Source: Stenotrophomonas sp. 364
GTDB lineage: Bacteria; Pseudomonadota; Gammaproteobacteria; Xanthomonadales; Xanthomonadaceae
NCBI RefSeq assembly: GCF_009832905.1
Contig: NZ_CP047135.1
Location: 2,954,001 to 3,018,000 of the forward strand
Direction of reading: 5' to 3'
Length of the DNA stretch: 64,000 bases
Made by a program: the position numbers and the translations under genes. This document shows, in pieces, positions 32,741-41,704 of this stretch; the first letter of the stretch is position 1, and the number at the start of each line of letters is the position of its first letter. The notes beneath the pieces were generated by a model. The model had not been told where the DNA came from. It saw only the letters and a list, made by a program, of their open reading frames with translations, and did no database searches.

Positions 32741-33058
32741 CAGCGTGGCCGCCTTGCGCGGCGCCACTGTGTTGTCACTGCACCCACGTCGTCCGTCCTG
32801 GCATTGCTGGTACTGCGCACCGTTGCCACGGCATCGGCGCCATCTTCAGCAACTTTAATGGCCCGTACCGTCGCGCCCCGGGGCCGATCCCGGCCGTGGG
32901 TCGCGGCAAGCCCTGACAACACCCTCCGGCGGAATGCACTAGAATGGCGCCGCGCGACCCGTCCCCCGATCCGACGAAGTCGCTTTTTTTGTTTTACAAC
33001 CCACCTTTTGCTGGTGCGTTCGCCGCTGTTCCCAGCCGTTCGCCCCATCGGAGCCACC
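32741..33058. other. Divergent intergenic region between the HDOD and leucine dehydrogenase genes
   Basis: These 318 bases contain no gene that I can support. There is a TAGAAT box at 32940-32945 like a -10 element, without a matching -35 at normal spacing, and a T-rich stretch at about 32983-32996. It presumably carries promoters in both directions. Confidence 0.5.
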
Positions 33059-34156
33059 ATGTTATTTGAAACCCTCGAAACTTCCGGTCACGAACAAGTG
33101 GTGTTCTGCCACAACCGCGATGCCGGCCTGAGGGCGATCATCGCCATCCACAACACCACCCTGGGCCCGGCCCTGGGTGGCGTGCGCATGCGCCCGTACG
33201 CCAGCACCGATGATGCGCTGGCCGACGCGCTGCGCCTGAGCCGCACCATGACCTACAAGAACGCCCTGGCCGGGCTGAACGTGGGTGGCGGCAAGGCGGT
33301 GATCATCGGCGACCCGCGCCAGGACAAGAGCGAGGTGCTGTTCCGCGCGTTCGGTCGTTACGTGGATTCGCTGGGCGGTCGCTACATCACCGCCGAGGAC
33401 GTAGGCACCGATGTCAACGACATGGAGAACATCTACCTGGAGAGTGAGTACGTCACCGGCGTGCACCAGGTCCATGGCGGCTCCGGCGACCCGGCCCCGT
33501 TCACCGCTTACGGCGCGCTGCAGGCGCTGATGGCCTCGATGCAGCACAAGCTCGGCCATGAAGAAGTGGGCAAGACCAGCATCGCGGTCCAGGGCCTGGG
33601 CCATATCGGCATGGAGCTGGTCAAGCTGCTGCGCGACCGCGGCGCCAAGCTGTTCGTCACCGACCTGGACAGCGCGCGGGTCGATCGTGCGGTCACCGAG
33701 TACGGTGCCGAAGCGGTGAAGCCGGACGACATCTACGACGTCAACGCCGATGTGTTCGCCCCGTGCGCACTGGAAGGGGCGATCAACCCGCAGACCCTGC
33801 CCCGCCTGAAGTGCAGGATCGTCTGCGGTACCGCCAACAACCAGCTGTCCAGCCTGGAGGTCGGCGATGAACTGCATGCACGCGGCATCCTGTACGCGCC
33901 GGACTACGCGGTCAACGCGGGCGGGGTGATGAACGTCTCGCTGGAAATCGATGGCTACAACCGCGAACGCGCGATGCGCCTGATCCGCAGCATCTACCAC
34001 AACCTCGGCCGGATCTTCGCCCTGTCCCAGAGTGAGGGCATCGCGCCCCAGCGGGCGGCCGACCTGATCGCCGAGACGCGCATCCATTCCATCGGCAAGC
34101 TGAAGATGCCGCTGGGCCGCGCCACGCCGCGGCTGGGCACGCTACGCGGGAACTGA
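33059..34156 (+). CDS. Leucine dehydrogenase (Glu/Leu/Phe/Val dehydrogenase family)
   Basis: A 365-residue NAD-dependent amino-acid dehydrogenase that oxidatively deaminates branched-chain amino acids, feeding branched 2-oxo acids to fatty-acid synthesis. This suits Xanthomonads, which are rich in branched fatty acids. The catalytic region is TYKNALAGLNVGGGKAVI (Lys about 80), and the Rossmann site is VQGLGHIG near residue 183. The length equals Bacillus leucine dehydrogenases. GGAG lies six bases before the ATG, and a strong terminator follows the gene. Confidence 0.93.
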   Translation: MLFETLETSGHEQVVFCHNRDAGLRAIIAIHNTTLGPALGGVRMRPYASTDDALADALRLSRTMTYKNALAGLNVGGGKAVIIGDPRQDKSEVLFRAFGRYVDSLGGRYITAEDVGTDVNDMENIYLESEYVTGVHQVHGGSGDPAPFTAYGALQALMASMQHKLGHEEVGKTSIAVQGLGHIGMELVKLLRDRGAKLFVTDLDSARVDRAVTEYGAEAVKPDDIYDVNADVFAPCALEGAINPQTLPRLKCRIVCGTANNQLSSLEVGDELHARGILYAPDYAVNAGGVMNVSLEIDGYNRERAMRLIRSIYHNLGRIFALSQSEGIAPQRAADLIAETRIHSIGKLKMPLGRATPRLGTLRGN

Positions 34157-34180
34157 GCCGCTCCGCCGCAGAATGAAGAA

Positions 34181-34206
34181 GGGCGCGATTGCATCGCGCC
34201 CTTTTT
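34181..34206 (+). terminator. Rho-independent terminator after leucine dehydrogenase
   Basis: GGGCGCGAT and ATCGCGCCC form a perfect nine-base-pair stem with loop TGC, followed by TTTTT. Confidence 0.9.
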
Positions 34207-34248
34207 CGTTTCAGACCATTACGTGTGTCGCCGACCGGGGCCTGGTGC

Positions 34249-37107
34249 CTAGAACGCGGCCGAATAGCGCAGCGCCACCTGGCTCAGGTCGCCCCGCGGC
34301 CCGAACCGCTGGTCGTAACCGAACGCCACCCGCGTATTGCGGGTCAGCCACGACTCCACCGACAGCCCGAGCAGGCCACCCGATCGCGCCGGCTGCAGCC
34401 CCGCCATCGGCGCCCAGGCATCCACGCCGACGAAACTGGCGTCCTGCGTCAGCCCATCACTGGACAGCAGCTGCTGCCATTCGGCATAGCCGCGCAGCGC
34501 CCAGCTGCCCCACTGGCGTTCGGCGCGCACGCCGGCCAGCGCCTGGCTGCGCGTGCTCACCCCGCCCTGGGTGCGCAGGCCAAAGCCCAGCCCGCCCTGT
34601 TCGCTGAAGCTGTCGCTGTCCACGCGGGCGTAGTCGGCCCCCAGGTACGGGGTCAACGAGGCGCGGCCGTCGCCAACGCGGTAGCCGGTTTCCACGCTCG
34701 CCGCGGTGAACTGACCGCCGTAGCGGGCATTGACCCCGTACTGGCCGGCACCGAGCAGCAGCTGGCGATCGATTTCCCGGGTGAACTGGCCGGCCCCCAG
34801 CTGGCCCAGCGCATAGGCCCGCCCGGTACCCCAGCCGGCATACATCTGCGCCTGCGACTGGCGGTCGCGGCCACGGTCACTGCCCCAGTCGCGGCTGTTG
34901 TGGGTGCGGGTTTCGCCGAAGGCAAAGCCCAGCACGCCGTTGCTGCCGAAGGCCATGTCCTGGCCCATCATCCAGCCACGGGTATCGGCGCCGCTGGCCG
35001 AGAAGCTGCCCTGCCCGACCTCGCCGAGCTGGTTCTGCCAGGCCCCGCGCAGGCGCGGTGCGCCCTGCACCTGGCCGAACCGCGCCGACAGCGCGCGGCG
35101 GTTGAGGTCGACGCTGTCGAAGGTGGCCGCGGTGGCCAGCGCATGGGCCTTGCCAGACAAACTGTCCAGGCTGGCCTGCAGCGCCTGGTTGCCCTGCACC
35201 TGCTGCAGCTGACCGGCCGCATCCGCGAAACCGCCGGTGCCGTTGCCGCTTCCCGTATCGAGTTGGACGAACGCCTGTTCCACACGGTTGGCCGACGCGA
35301 TGGCCACGGCGTCCAGGCCCGCAGCGCTGGCGGCCGAATTCACGTTGACCCGGTTGATGTTCAACCAGGCCGTGCTCGCGTCGTAGGAGAAGTTGGCATC
35401 GAGCAGGGTGACCGGGCCGCTGAACTCCAGGCCGCCGAAGGCGCCGCTGATCCCCGTGCCGGCCTTGATCAGCGCCTGGCGCTGGTTGTTCTGCGGCACA
35501 TAGCCACTGACCGCACCGACCACATTGACGCGCCCGCCTTCCAGGCTGGCATGGCCGGTCACCTGCAGTGCGGGCGCGCCCAGCGTGGTGACGTAGCGGG
35601 CATTGGCCCGCTGCACGTAATCGCCGTCGATGACCGCAGTGGTATTGGCTTCGGTGAGCACAACGCTGCCGTTGTTGTCGACGATGCCGGTAATGCGCGT
35701 GGTGCCGGTACGGAACTGCAGTGCGCCGAAGGTGCCGTTGCCGGCTGCAGGACCGACCAGCACCACCGAGGTGAGCGAGGCACCATCACGCAGCGCCAGC
35801 GTGCCACGCTCGATGCTGGTCAGGCCGGTATACGTGTTGGCGCCGGACAGCACCAGCGTGCCATCGCCCTGCTTGGTCAGCCCACCGTCGCCGCTGATGT
35901 TGTTGGCCCACACCGTGCCCGATGCCGACTGCGGAATGTTGATCGTGACGTCGCCCCAGTCGAACCGCCCCGGCCCGTTGATGGCCTTGGCGATGTTGAG
36001 CAGGCCGTAGCCGAAGGTGCTGTCCACGCCGGGCGCGCCCAGGTCGGTGGCGGTGCCCAGCAGCGTCTGCCGCACCAGGTCGTTGCTGAAGTACGGGTAC
36101 TTCTGCCAGACCAGCGCGGCGGCACCGGACACCAGCGGCGCGGCGAAGGAGGTGCCATAGTTCCAGAGATAGCTGGGGGTACCGCCAGCGGTATGGGCCG
36201 GATCGACGTACACCGCCGCGCCCGGGGCGGCCAGGCAATACCTGGCGGCAACGCCGCAGGCATTGGCGTAGGACGCCAGCTTGCCGGGACTGTTGGAATC
36301 GACGGCGGTGACGCTCAGCCAGCCGCGCTCCAGGTCGGCCGCCGGCAGTGTGCCGTTCGGGCCGGGCTGGCTGGGCAACGCCGCCATGCTGGACGGGTCC
36401 GGCTTGCTCTCGTTGCCGGTGGCGAACACCACCAGGCCGCCGTGGTTGAGGATGAAGGGGCGGTATTCCTGGGCGATCGGCGCGGTGGCCGCCGGGTTGG
36501 TCCAGTACAGACCGCCCCAGGAGTTGTTCATGACCTTCACGCCCTGGTTCATCAGGTCCACATGGACCTCGGCCAGGCCCAGCGCGCCGTTGACTTCATT
36601 GCCGCTGCCCGAGCCATCGTCGGTGGGCCGCTTGTCGGCGATGATGCGCGCCGACACGATCTGCGCGCCGGGGGCGATGCCGCCCGGCCAGGTGCCCACG
36701 GCCGCACCGGCGGCCAGTTCGGCCACGGCGGTGCCATGCCCGACGACGTCATCGACGTTGAGGTTGTTCACCCGCGGATCGACGTAGGTGTAGTTGGCCA
36801 GCACGCGCCCGGCCAGCGCCGGATGGTTGCGCATCACGCCGGAATCGACGATGCCGATGCGCACGCCGCTGCCGGTCAGCCCGGCACTGCGCGCGGCGCC
36901 GGCCTGGGTGATGGTCAGGTGCGCATCGAAGGCCGGCTGCGTAGGCGTGGTGGTCGTGGGTGGAGGGGTGGTAGGAGGCGTGGTGGGAGGCGTGGTCGGC
37001 GGGGGATCGATGCGGACATTGCCGCCCCCACCACCACCGCCACACGCGCCCAGCGCTGCCGCGAGCGCGGTGACCAGTACGGATCGACCCACTACTGCCT
37101 TGTTCAT
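34249..37107 (-). CDS. Subtilisin-type (S8) autotransporter protease
   Basis: A 952-residue protein. The N-terminal signal ends in a lipobox-like LGAC (Cys22), then a glycine run and a Pro/Thr-rich linker (about residues 35-58). The S8 catalytic triad is D88 in IVDSG, H124 in GHGTA and S320 in GTSFAAP. A beta-helical linker with the autotransporter-associated motif TLVLSGANTYTGLTSIERGTL follows, then a C-terminal beta barrel ending in LRYSAAF, an outer-membrane-insertion-type terminus. It should be surface exposed or secreted. Similar proteases in Stenotrophomonas are virulence-linked. Confidence 0.93.
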   Translation of the reverse strand: MNKAVVGRSVLVTALAAALGACGGGGGGGNVRIDPPPTTPPTTPPTTPPPTTTTPTQPAFDAHLTITQAGAARSAGLTGSGVRIGIVDSGVMRNHPALAGRVLANYTYVDPRVNNLNVDDVVGHGTAVAELAAGAAVGTWPGGIAPGAQIVSARIIADKRPTDDGSGSGNEVNGALGLAEVHVDLMNQGVKVMNNSWGGLYWTNPAATAPIAQEYRPFILNHGGLVVFATGNESKPDPSSMAALPSQPGPNGTLPAADLERGWLSVTAVDSNSPGKLASYANACGVAARYCLAAPGAAVYVDPAHTAGGTPSYLWNYGTSFAAPLVSGAAALVWQKYPYFSNDLVRQTLLGTATDLGAPGVDSTFGYGLLNIAKAINGPGRFDWGDVTINIPQSASGTVWANNISGDGGLTKQGDGTLVLSGANTYTGLTSIERGTLALRDGASLTSVVLVGPAAGNGTFGALQFRTGTTRITGIVDNNGSVVLTEANTTAVIDGDYVQRANARYVTTLGAPALQVTGHASLEGGRVNVVGAVSGYVPQNNQRQALIKAGTGISGAFGGLEFSGPVTLLDANFSYDASTAWLNINRVNVNSAASAAGLDAVAIASANRVEQAFVQLDTGSGNGTGGFADAAGQLQQVQGNQALQASLDSLSGKAHALATAATFDSVDLNRRALSARFGQVQGAPRLRGAWQNQLGEVGQGSFSASGADTRGWMMGQDMAFGSNGVLGFAFGETRTHNSRDWGSDRGRDRQSQAQMYAGWGTGRAYALGQLGAGQFTREIDRQLLLGAGQYGVNARYGGQFTAASVETGYRVGDGRASLTPYLGADYARVDSDSFSEQGGLGFGLRTQGGVSTRSQALAGVRAERQWGSWALRGYAEWQQLLSSDGLTQDASFVGVDAWAPMAGLQPARSGGLLGLSVESWLTRNTRVAFGYDQRFGPRGDLSQVALRYSAAF

Positions 37108-37290
37108 CCTTGTTTCCCCAATTGACGTGTTGTTCGCCCCCGTCTGGCCGGTCCTCCTGGACCTGGCCCGGCGGCAAGTGCCAAGCCTCTATACTTGGCC
37201 GGTAGTTCGCAGTCTGCCGGGAAAACCCGCTGCCGCCAATGGCATGCGGTCCCACTCTTGAAACCTGCTCACGCACCAACGAGATTGCCC

Positions 37291-38466
37291 ATGTCCAACA
37301 TCGTCATCGCCGCTGCCAAACGCACCGCCATTGGTTCCTTCCTGGGCCAGTTCACCGGCGTACCCACCCCGACCCTGGGTGCCACGGCAATCGCGTCGGC
37401 ACTGCAACAGTCCGGCATCGCGGCGGCCGATGTGTCCGAGGTCATCATGGGCTGCGTGCTGCCGGCCAACCTGGGCCAGGCGCCGGCGCGCCAGGCGGCG
37501 ATCGCGGCGGGCATTCCGGTTTCCACCGGTGCCACCACCCTCAACAAGGTGTGCGGTTCGGGCATGAAAGCCATCATGCTGGGACACGACCTGATCAAGG
37601 CCGGGTCGGCCAGCATCGTGGTGGCCGGCGGCATGGAATCGATGTCCAATGCGCCGCACCTGCTGCCCAATTCGCGCACCGGCAACCGCTTCGGCAATTT
37701 CCAGGCGGTCGACCACATGGCCCATGACGGCCTGGTCAATGCCTACGACGGCAAGGCAATGGGCGAATTCGCCGAAACCACGGTGGACAAGTACCAGTTC
37801 AGCCGCGAGGAGCAGGACGCCTTCGCCATTGAATCGGTGCGCCGGGCGCAGGCCGCCCAGGCCGACGGCGCCTTCGCCGACGAAATCGTTCCGGTGAAGG
37901 TGGCCGGTCGCAAGGGCGAGGTTGAGTACAGCCAGGACGAACAGCCCGGCCGCTCGGACATCGCCAAGATTCCGACCCTGCGCCCGGCCTTCAAGAAGGA
38001 CGGCACGGTCACCGCGGCCAGCTCCTCGAGCATTTCCGATGGCGCTGCCGCGCTGGTGCTGCTGTCCGAGGACGATGCTGCGGCGCGCGGGGTAACGCCG
38101 CTGGCGCGGATCGTGGCCCACGCCACGCATTCCCAGGAACCGGAGTGGTTCACCACCGCCCCCATCGGCGCCCTGCACAAGGTGCTGGAGAAAGCCGGCT
38201 GGCAGCTGGACCAGGTCGACCTGTTCGAAATCAACGAAGCCTTCGCGGTGGTGGCGATGGCCCCGATCCGTGAATTGGGCATCCCGCACGAGAAGGTCAA
38301 CGTCAACGGGGGCGCCTGCGCATTGGGCCATCCGATCGGCGCTTCCGGCGCACGCCTGGTGGTAACGCTGGTCAACGCATTGCGCACGCGCGGCGGAAAG
38401 CGCGGCGTCGCCACCCTGTGCATCGGCGGCGGCGAAGCGACGGCCATTGCCATCGAATTGATTTGA
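37291..38466 (+). CDS. Acetyl-CoA C-acetyltransferase (thiolase II)
   Basis: A 391-residue biosynthetic-type thiolase that condenses two acetyl-CoA to acetoacetyl-CoA or runs in reverse. The acyl-carrying cysteine is C88 in NKVCGSGMKA. NEAFAVV, GGACALGHPIGASGAR and the final CIGGGE supply the remaining active-site loops. An ATG at 37291 gives the standard length. No beta-hydroxybutyrate polymer genes are adjacent, so the pathway is open. It is divergent from the S8 protease. Confidence 0.93.
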   Translation: MSNIVIAAAKRTAIGSFLGQFTGVPTPTLGATAIASALQQSGIAAADVSEVIMGCVLPANLGQAPARQAAIAAGIPVSTGATTLNKVCGSGMKAIMLGHDLIKAGSASIVVAGGMESMSNAPHLLPNSRTGNRFGNFQAVDHMAHDGLVNAYDGKAMGEFAETTVDKYQFSREEQDAFAIESVRRAQAAQADGAFADEIVPVKVAGRKGEVEYSQDEQPGRSDIAKIPTLRPAFKKDGTVTAASSSSISDGAAALVLLSEDDAAARGVTPLARIVAHATHSQEPEWFTTAPIGALHKVLEKAGWQLDQVDLFEINEAFAVVAMAPIRELGIPHEKVNVNGGACALGHPIGASGARLVVTLVNALRTRGGKRGVATLCIGGGEATAIAIELI

Positions 38467-38508
38467 TTGAACTTAACGCGCATTTCGCAAAAATGAATGC
38501 GCGATCGC

Positions 38509-38536
38509 TTGACAGCCAAACGTGGCTTGTCATCAT
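38509..38536 (+). promoter_or_regulatory. Candidate sigma-70 promoter of the first alanine-rich lipoprotein
   Basis: A perfect TTGACA at 38509-38514, then 16 bases, then CATCAT. A GACGAGGA ribosome-binding site precedes the ATG at 38591. Confidence 0.6.
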
Positions 38537-38590
38537 GTTGCCGGGCGCGCAATAGCGCGTTGCCTAATCTAACGACGAGGATTCACACAA

Positions 38591-38932
38591 ATGAGCATCA
38601 ACAAGCTGCTGATCGCGATGGCCCTGGGCCTGGCTCTGACCGCCTGCTCGAAGCAGGAACAGGCTGCTGACGCCGCTGCTTCGGCCAACGAAGCTGCCGC
38701 TGACGCCCAGGTCGCCGCCGACCAGGCCGCTGCTGCTGGCGCCCAGACCGCCGACGCTGCCCAGGCTGCTGCCGACACCGCCGCCACCGCCGCCAACACC
38801 TCGGCTGACGCCGCTGCCCAGGCTGGCGCTGCTGCCACCGACGCTGCTGCCGACACCGCTGCAGACGCTGCCAAGGCCGGTGAAGCCACCGCCGAGCAGG
38901 CCAAGGACGCTGCTGAAGAAGCCAAGAAGTAA
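38591..38932 (+). CDS. Small alanine-rich lipoprotein (first of two)
   Basis: A 113-residue protein with lipobox LTAC (Cys19). The mature part is almost entirely Ala, Asp, Gln, Thr and Glu in helical repeats such as ADAAQAAADTAATAA, with a charged end EQAKDAAEEAKK. It probably forms a long amphipathic helix or coiled coil anchored in the outer membrane. It resembles the protein encoded 164 bases downstream. A sigma-70 promoter, a good ribosome-binding site and a terminator suggest a highly expressed single-gene unit. Confidence 0.82.
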   Translation: MSINKLLIAMALGLALTACSKQEQAADAAASANEAAADAQVAADQAAAAGAQTADAAQAAADTAATAANTSADAAAQAGAAATDAAADTAADAAKAGEATAEQAKDAAEEAKK

Positions 38933-38960
38933 TAACTTCTTTCTTCACGCAAGTCTGAAG

Positions 38961-38990
38961 AAGCCGCTGGTTCGCCAGCGGCTTTTTCTT
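38961..38990 (+). terminator. Rho-independent terminator
   Basis: AAGCCGCTGG-TTCG-CCAGCGGCTT, a ten-base-pair stem with a stable UUCG loop, followed by TTTCTTT. Confidence 0.92.
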
Positions 38991-39095
38991 TGGGCGCATT
39001 CCAGTGGGGCTGCGGCTGCCCGATCCGCAGCGACCCGGTCTTCACGCAGGCATGAATAGGCTGGCTTTCCCTACGATCCCGTATTGGAGACCGCC

Positions 39096-39500
39096 ATGAA
39101 GATTCGTCCGTTCACCACGTCGCTGTTGGCCGCCTCCCTGCTGCTCGGCCTGGCCGCATGCAAGGGCCCGGAAGCCGAGAAGGCCCGCGACGACGCCGCG
39201 CAGGCCGCCGACAGCGCCAATGCCGCCGCACGCGAAGCGGTGGACAAGGCCGCCGCCTCCACGCGCAACGCCGCCGACGATGCCGCTGCCGCCTCCGAGC
39301 GCGCCGCCGCCGAAACCCAGCAGGCGCTCGACCGCGCCGCTGCAGCCACCTCCGAAGCCGCTGGCGAAGCCAAGACCGCCGCCAAGGATGCGGGCGTGCA
39401 CGCCAGCGATGCCACCGCCGATGCCGCGCAGAAGGTGGCCGACAAGGCCCGCGACGTGGCCGATGAAGCAAAGAAGAACGCTGACGAAGCCAAGCGCTGA
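39096..39500 (+). CDS. Small alanine-rich lipoprotein (second of two)
   Basis: A 134-residue protein with lipobox LAAC (Cys22). The mature part is Ala-, Asp-, Glu- and Lys-rich with helix repeats like ARDDAAQAADSANAAAREA and a charged tail EAKKNADEAKR. The design is the same as the gene at 38591, so they are likely old duplicates. GGAGA precedes the ATG at 39096, which is preferred to a TTG four codons earlier. It has its own terminator. Confidence 0.82.
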   Translation: MKIRPFTTSLLAASLLLGLAACKGPEAEKARDDAAQAADSANAAAREAVDKAAASTRNAADDAAAASERAAAETQQALDRAAAATSEAAGEAKTAAKDAGVHASDATADAAQKVADKARDVADEAKKNADEAKR

Positions 39501-39524
39501 GTCTGGCGTTTCCGCAGCACCCGG

Positions 39525-39555
39525 AACGCCCCTTCGCAGGAAGGGGCGTTTTTTT
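39525..39555 (+). terminator. Rho-independent terminator
   Basis: AACGCCCCTTC-GCAG-GAAGGGGCGTT, an eleven-base-pair stem followed by a run of six or more T. Confidence 0.93.
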
Positions 39556-39776
39556 ATGGTCTTTCTTCCATCCAAGGGGAGCGTCTTTGTTGCAAGGCCG
39601 TCGCCGCGTAAGCACGACGCTGCGCGGGCGGGCATGGATCGGCTGGCGTCTCCGATCAGGCTGGTCGCGAGCATGAGGGCCCCGTAGCAGCCGGTAGGCC
39701 CCTGGCGCAAATGTCCCCCGGCCGCTACGCGGCTCGGCTTGCGGTTAGCAGGTAGACGCGACGCCTTTTGGGCGGT

Positions 39777-39907
39777 GATCGGTGGGTCGGGCGCTGGCTC
39801 CCCATGCCCTTGGAGGCGAAATAAAGGAGGAGGGGACGGCCGCAGGCCGACGCCGGGGGAACATTCGCCGGAAAGGGTCTGGGGAGCCAGCGCCCGACCC
39901 GCCGATC
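39777..39907. repeat. Large 131-base inverted repeat with nested pairing
   Basis: Arms 39777-39804 and 39880-39907 pair at 27 of 28 positions. Pairing goes on inside (CCCTT with AAGGG, GGCGAA with TTCGCC), and a GGCCGCAGGCC hairpin lies near the centre. It could be a structured RNA, a mobile stem-loop element or a strong bidirectional terminator. With the stretch 39556-39776, in which I see no gene, it fills the gap before aidB. Confidence 0.75.
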
Positions 39908-39940
39908 AACCGTTCGCACCAAGAGCGCCACCACCGAGTG

Positions 39941-39966
39941 CGTCACCACCAACGGTGGTGACCTAT
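39941..39966 (-). repeat. Stem-loop of the SMAG type overlapping the aidB stop
   Basis: On the minus strand ATAG-GTCACCACC-GTT-GGTGGTGAC. The TAG is the stop codon of aidB. The first base departs from GTAG. Confidence 0.75.
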
Positions 39967-41594
39967 GGCAGCGCCCGCGCCAGCACCGCCGCCGTGTCCA
40001 GATCCGCCGGCAGCGTCCCGAATGCCATGCCATGCTCGCCGCCCAGCCGCGTGCGCACGAACGCGCCGGCGATCAGGCTGTTGGCACGCAACAGCACCGC
40101 CGCCTGCAGCAGCAGCGCCAACTGCTCGGTGATGCGGCGCGCCTGTGCCTCGCCCGGCGACGTCGCCAACGCACTGCGCAATGCCTGCAACGCCGCATCG
40201 TAGATCGCGTCGCGCCCCGCCACGGCATCCAGTTCGGCATCCAGCACCGGGGCCACCTGCGGCTCGCGCGCCAACGCGCGCAGCACGTCCAGGCACTGGA
40301 TGTTGCCGCTGCCCTCCCAGATCGAATTCAACGGGGCCTGCCGGTACAACCGCGGCAGCATCGACTCCTCCACGTACCCTGCGCCACCCAGGCATTCCTG
40401 CGCCTCGTTGACGAACACCGCCGCGCGCTTGCACACCCAGTACTTGCCCACCGCCGTGGCAATGCGCGCGAACGCCGCGTCGACGCTGCTGTGGCGCGCC
40501 CGATCGACCGCACCGGCCACGCGTATCGCGAAGGTGGTGGCCGCTTCGGATTCCATCGCCAGATCGGCCAGCACATTGGCCATCAGCGGGTGATCGCACA
40601 AGCGCTTGCCGAAGCTGGTGCGGTGCCGGGTGTGGTGCAACGCCTGCGCCAGCGCCATGCGCATCTCCGCTGCCGCACCCAGCATGCAGTCGAGCCGGGT
40701 CATCATCACCATGCCGATGATCGTGGCCACCCCTCGCCCTTCCTCGCCCACCCGGCGGGCCCAGGCACCACACAGCTCCACCTCGCTGGACGCGTTGGAC
40801 CAGTCGCCCAGCTTGTCCTTCAGCCGCATCAACCGGAACGCATTGCGGTTCCCGTCGGGAAGACGGCGCGGCATCAGGAAACAGCTCAACCCCGCCGGGG
40901 CCTGCGCCAGCACCAGGAAACCGTCGGACATCGGCGCCGAGAAAAACCACTTGTGCCCCACCAGCCGATAACTGCCGTCGGCCTGCGGTTCGGCACGCGT
41001 GGTATTGCTGCGCACATCCGAGCCGCCCTGCTTCTCGGTCATGCCCATGCCCAGCGTGATGCCGGCCTTGTCGGCGATCGGCACATCGCGCCGATCGTAG
41101 TGCGGGGCCGCCGCCTTGTCGGCCCACTCGGCCAGCGCCGGGTCCTGGCGCAGCACCGCCACCGCCGCATGCGTCATCGTGAGCGGGCAACTGGTGCCTG
41201 CATCGGCCTGGTGATGCAGGTAGCTCAGCGCCGCGCGCGCGACATGCGCACCGGCCGTGCCATCGTGCCAGGACAGCCCGGCCACGCCGTGCACCTTGGC
41301 CGCGTCCATCAACTGGTGGTAGGTCGGATGGAACTCGACCGTGTCGATGCGATGCCCCTGCGCATCATGCGTGCGCAGCCGCGGTTTATCGCGGTTGGCA
41401 TCAAACCCCAACCCATACAGCGCATCGCCGGCCAGGCCACCATAGCGCGCCAGCGCGACAGCAAAGCCGTCGCCGCCTTCGCGCTGCACCGCCTCGGCCA
41501 GGGCCACATCATCGGCCCACAGGTTGCGGCCACCGAACGGCGGCGGCTGGTTGAATACCTCGTGGGTGTCGAATGCGGGCAGTGCAGAGGACAT
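39963..41594 (-). CDS. aidB: AidB-type acyl-CoA dehydrogenase family protein
   Basis: A 543-residue flavoprotein of the AidB branch of acyl-CoA dehydrogenases. The head VFNQPPPFGGRNLWADDVALAEAV and MTEKQGGSDVRSNTT are typical of AidB, as is the length (E. coli 541). AidB is induced by alkylation and binds DNA, protecting it or destroying alkylators. An AGGAGG site precedes the ATG at 41594. It is divergent, 110 bases apart, from a four-gene DNA repair operon, so the two may share regulation. Its TAG stop lies in a stem-loop. Confidence 0.9.
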   Translation of the reverse strand: MSSALPAFDTHEVFNQPPPFGGRNLWADDVALAEAVQREGGDGFAVALARYGGLAGDALYGLGFDANRDKPRLRTHDAQGHRIDTVEFHPTYHQLMDAAKVHGVAGLSWHDGTAGAHVARAALSYLHHQADAGTSCPLTMTHAAVAVLRQDPALAEWADKAAAPHYDRRDVPIADKAGITLGMGMTEKQGGSDVRSNTTRAEPQADGSYRLVGHKWFFSAPMSDGFLVLAQAPAGLSCFLMPRRLPDGNRNAFRLMRLKDKLGDWSNASSEVELCGAWARRVGEEGRGVATIIGMVMMTRLDCMLGAAAEMRMALAQALHHTRHRTSFGKRLCDHPLMANVLADLAMESEAATTFAIRVAGAVDRARHSSVDAAFARIATAVGKYWVCKRAAVFVNEAQECLGGAGYVEESMLPRLYRQAPLNSIWEGSGNIQCLDVLRALAREPQVAPVLDAELDAVAGRDAIYDAALQALRSALATSPGEAQARRITEQLALLLQAAVLLRANSLIAGAFVRTRLGGEHGMAFGTLPADLDTAAVLARALP

Positions 41595-41704
41595 CGCGGC
41601 GGCCTCCTGGCCATGGGGTTCAGCCGATTCTGCCGCATCCGGTTGCAGCGCGCCGTTCAGGTGGATTCTCACCTCCTGCACGAGCGCGGCGGCACAGTGC
41701 AGCC

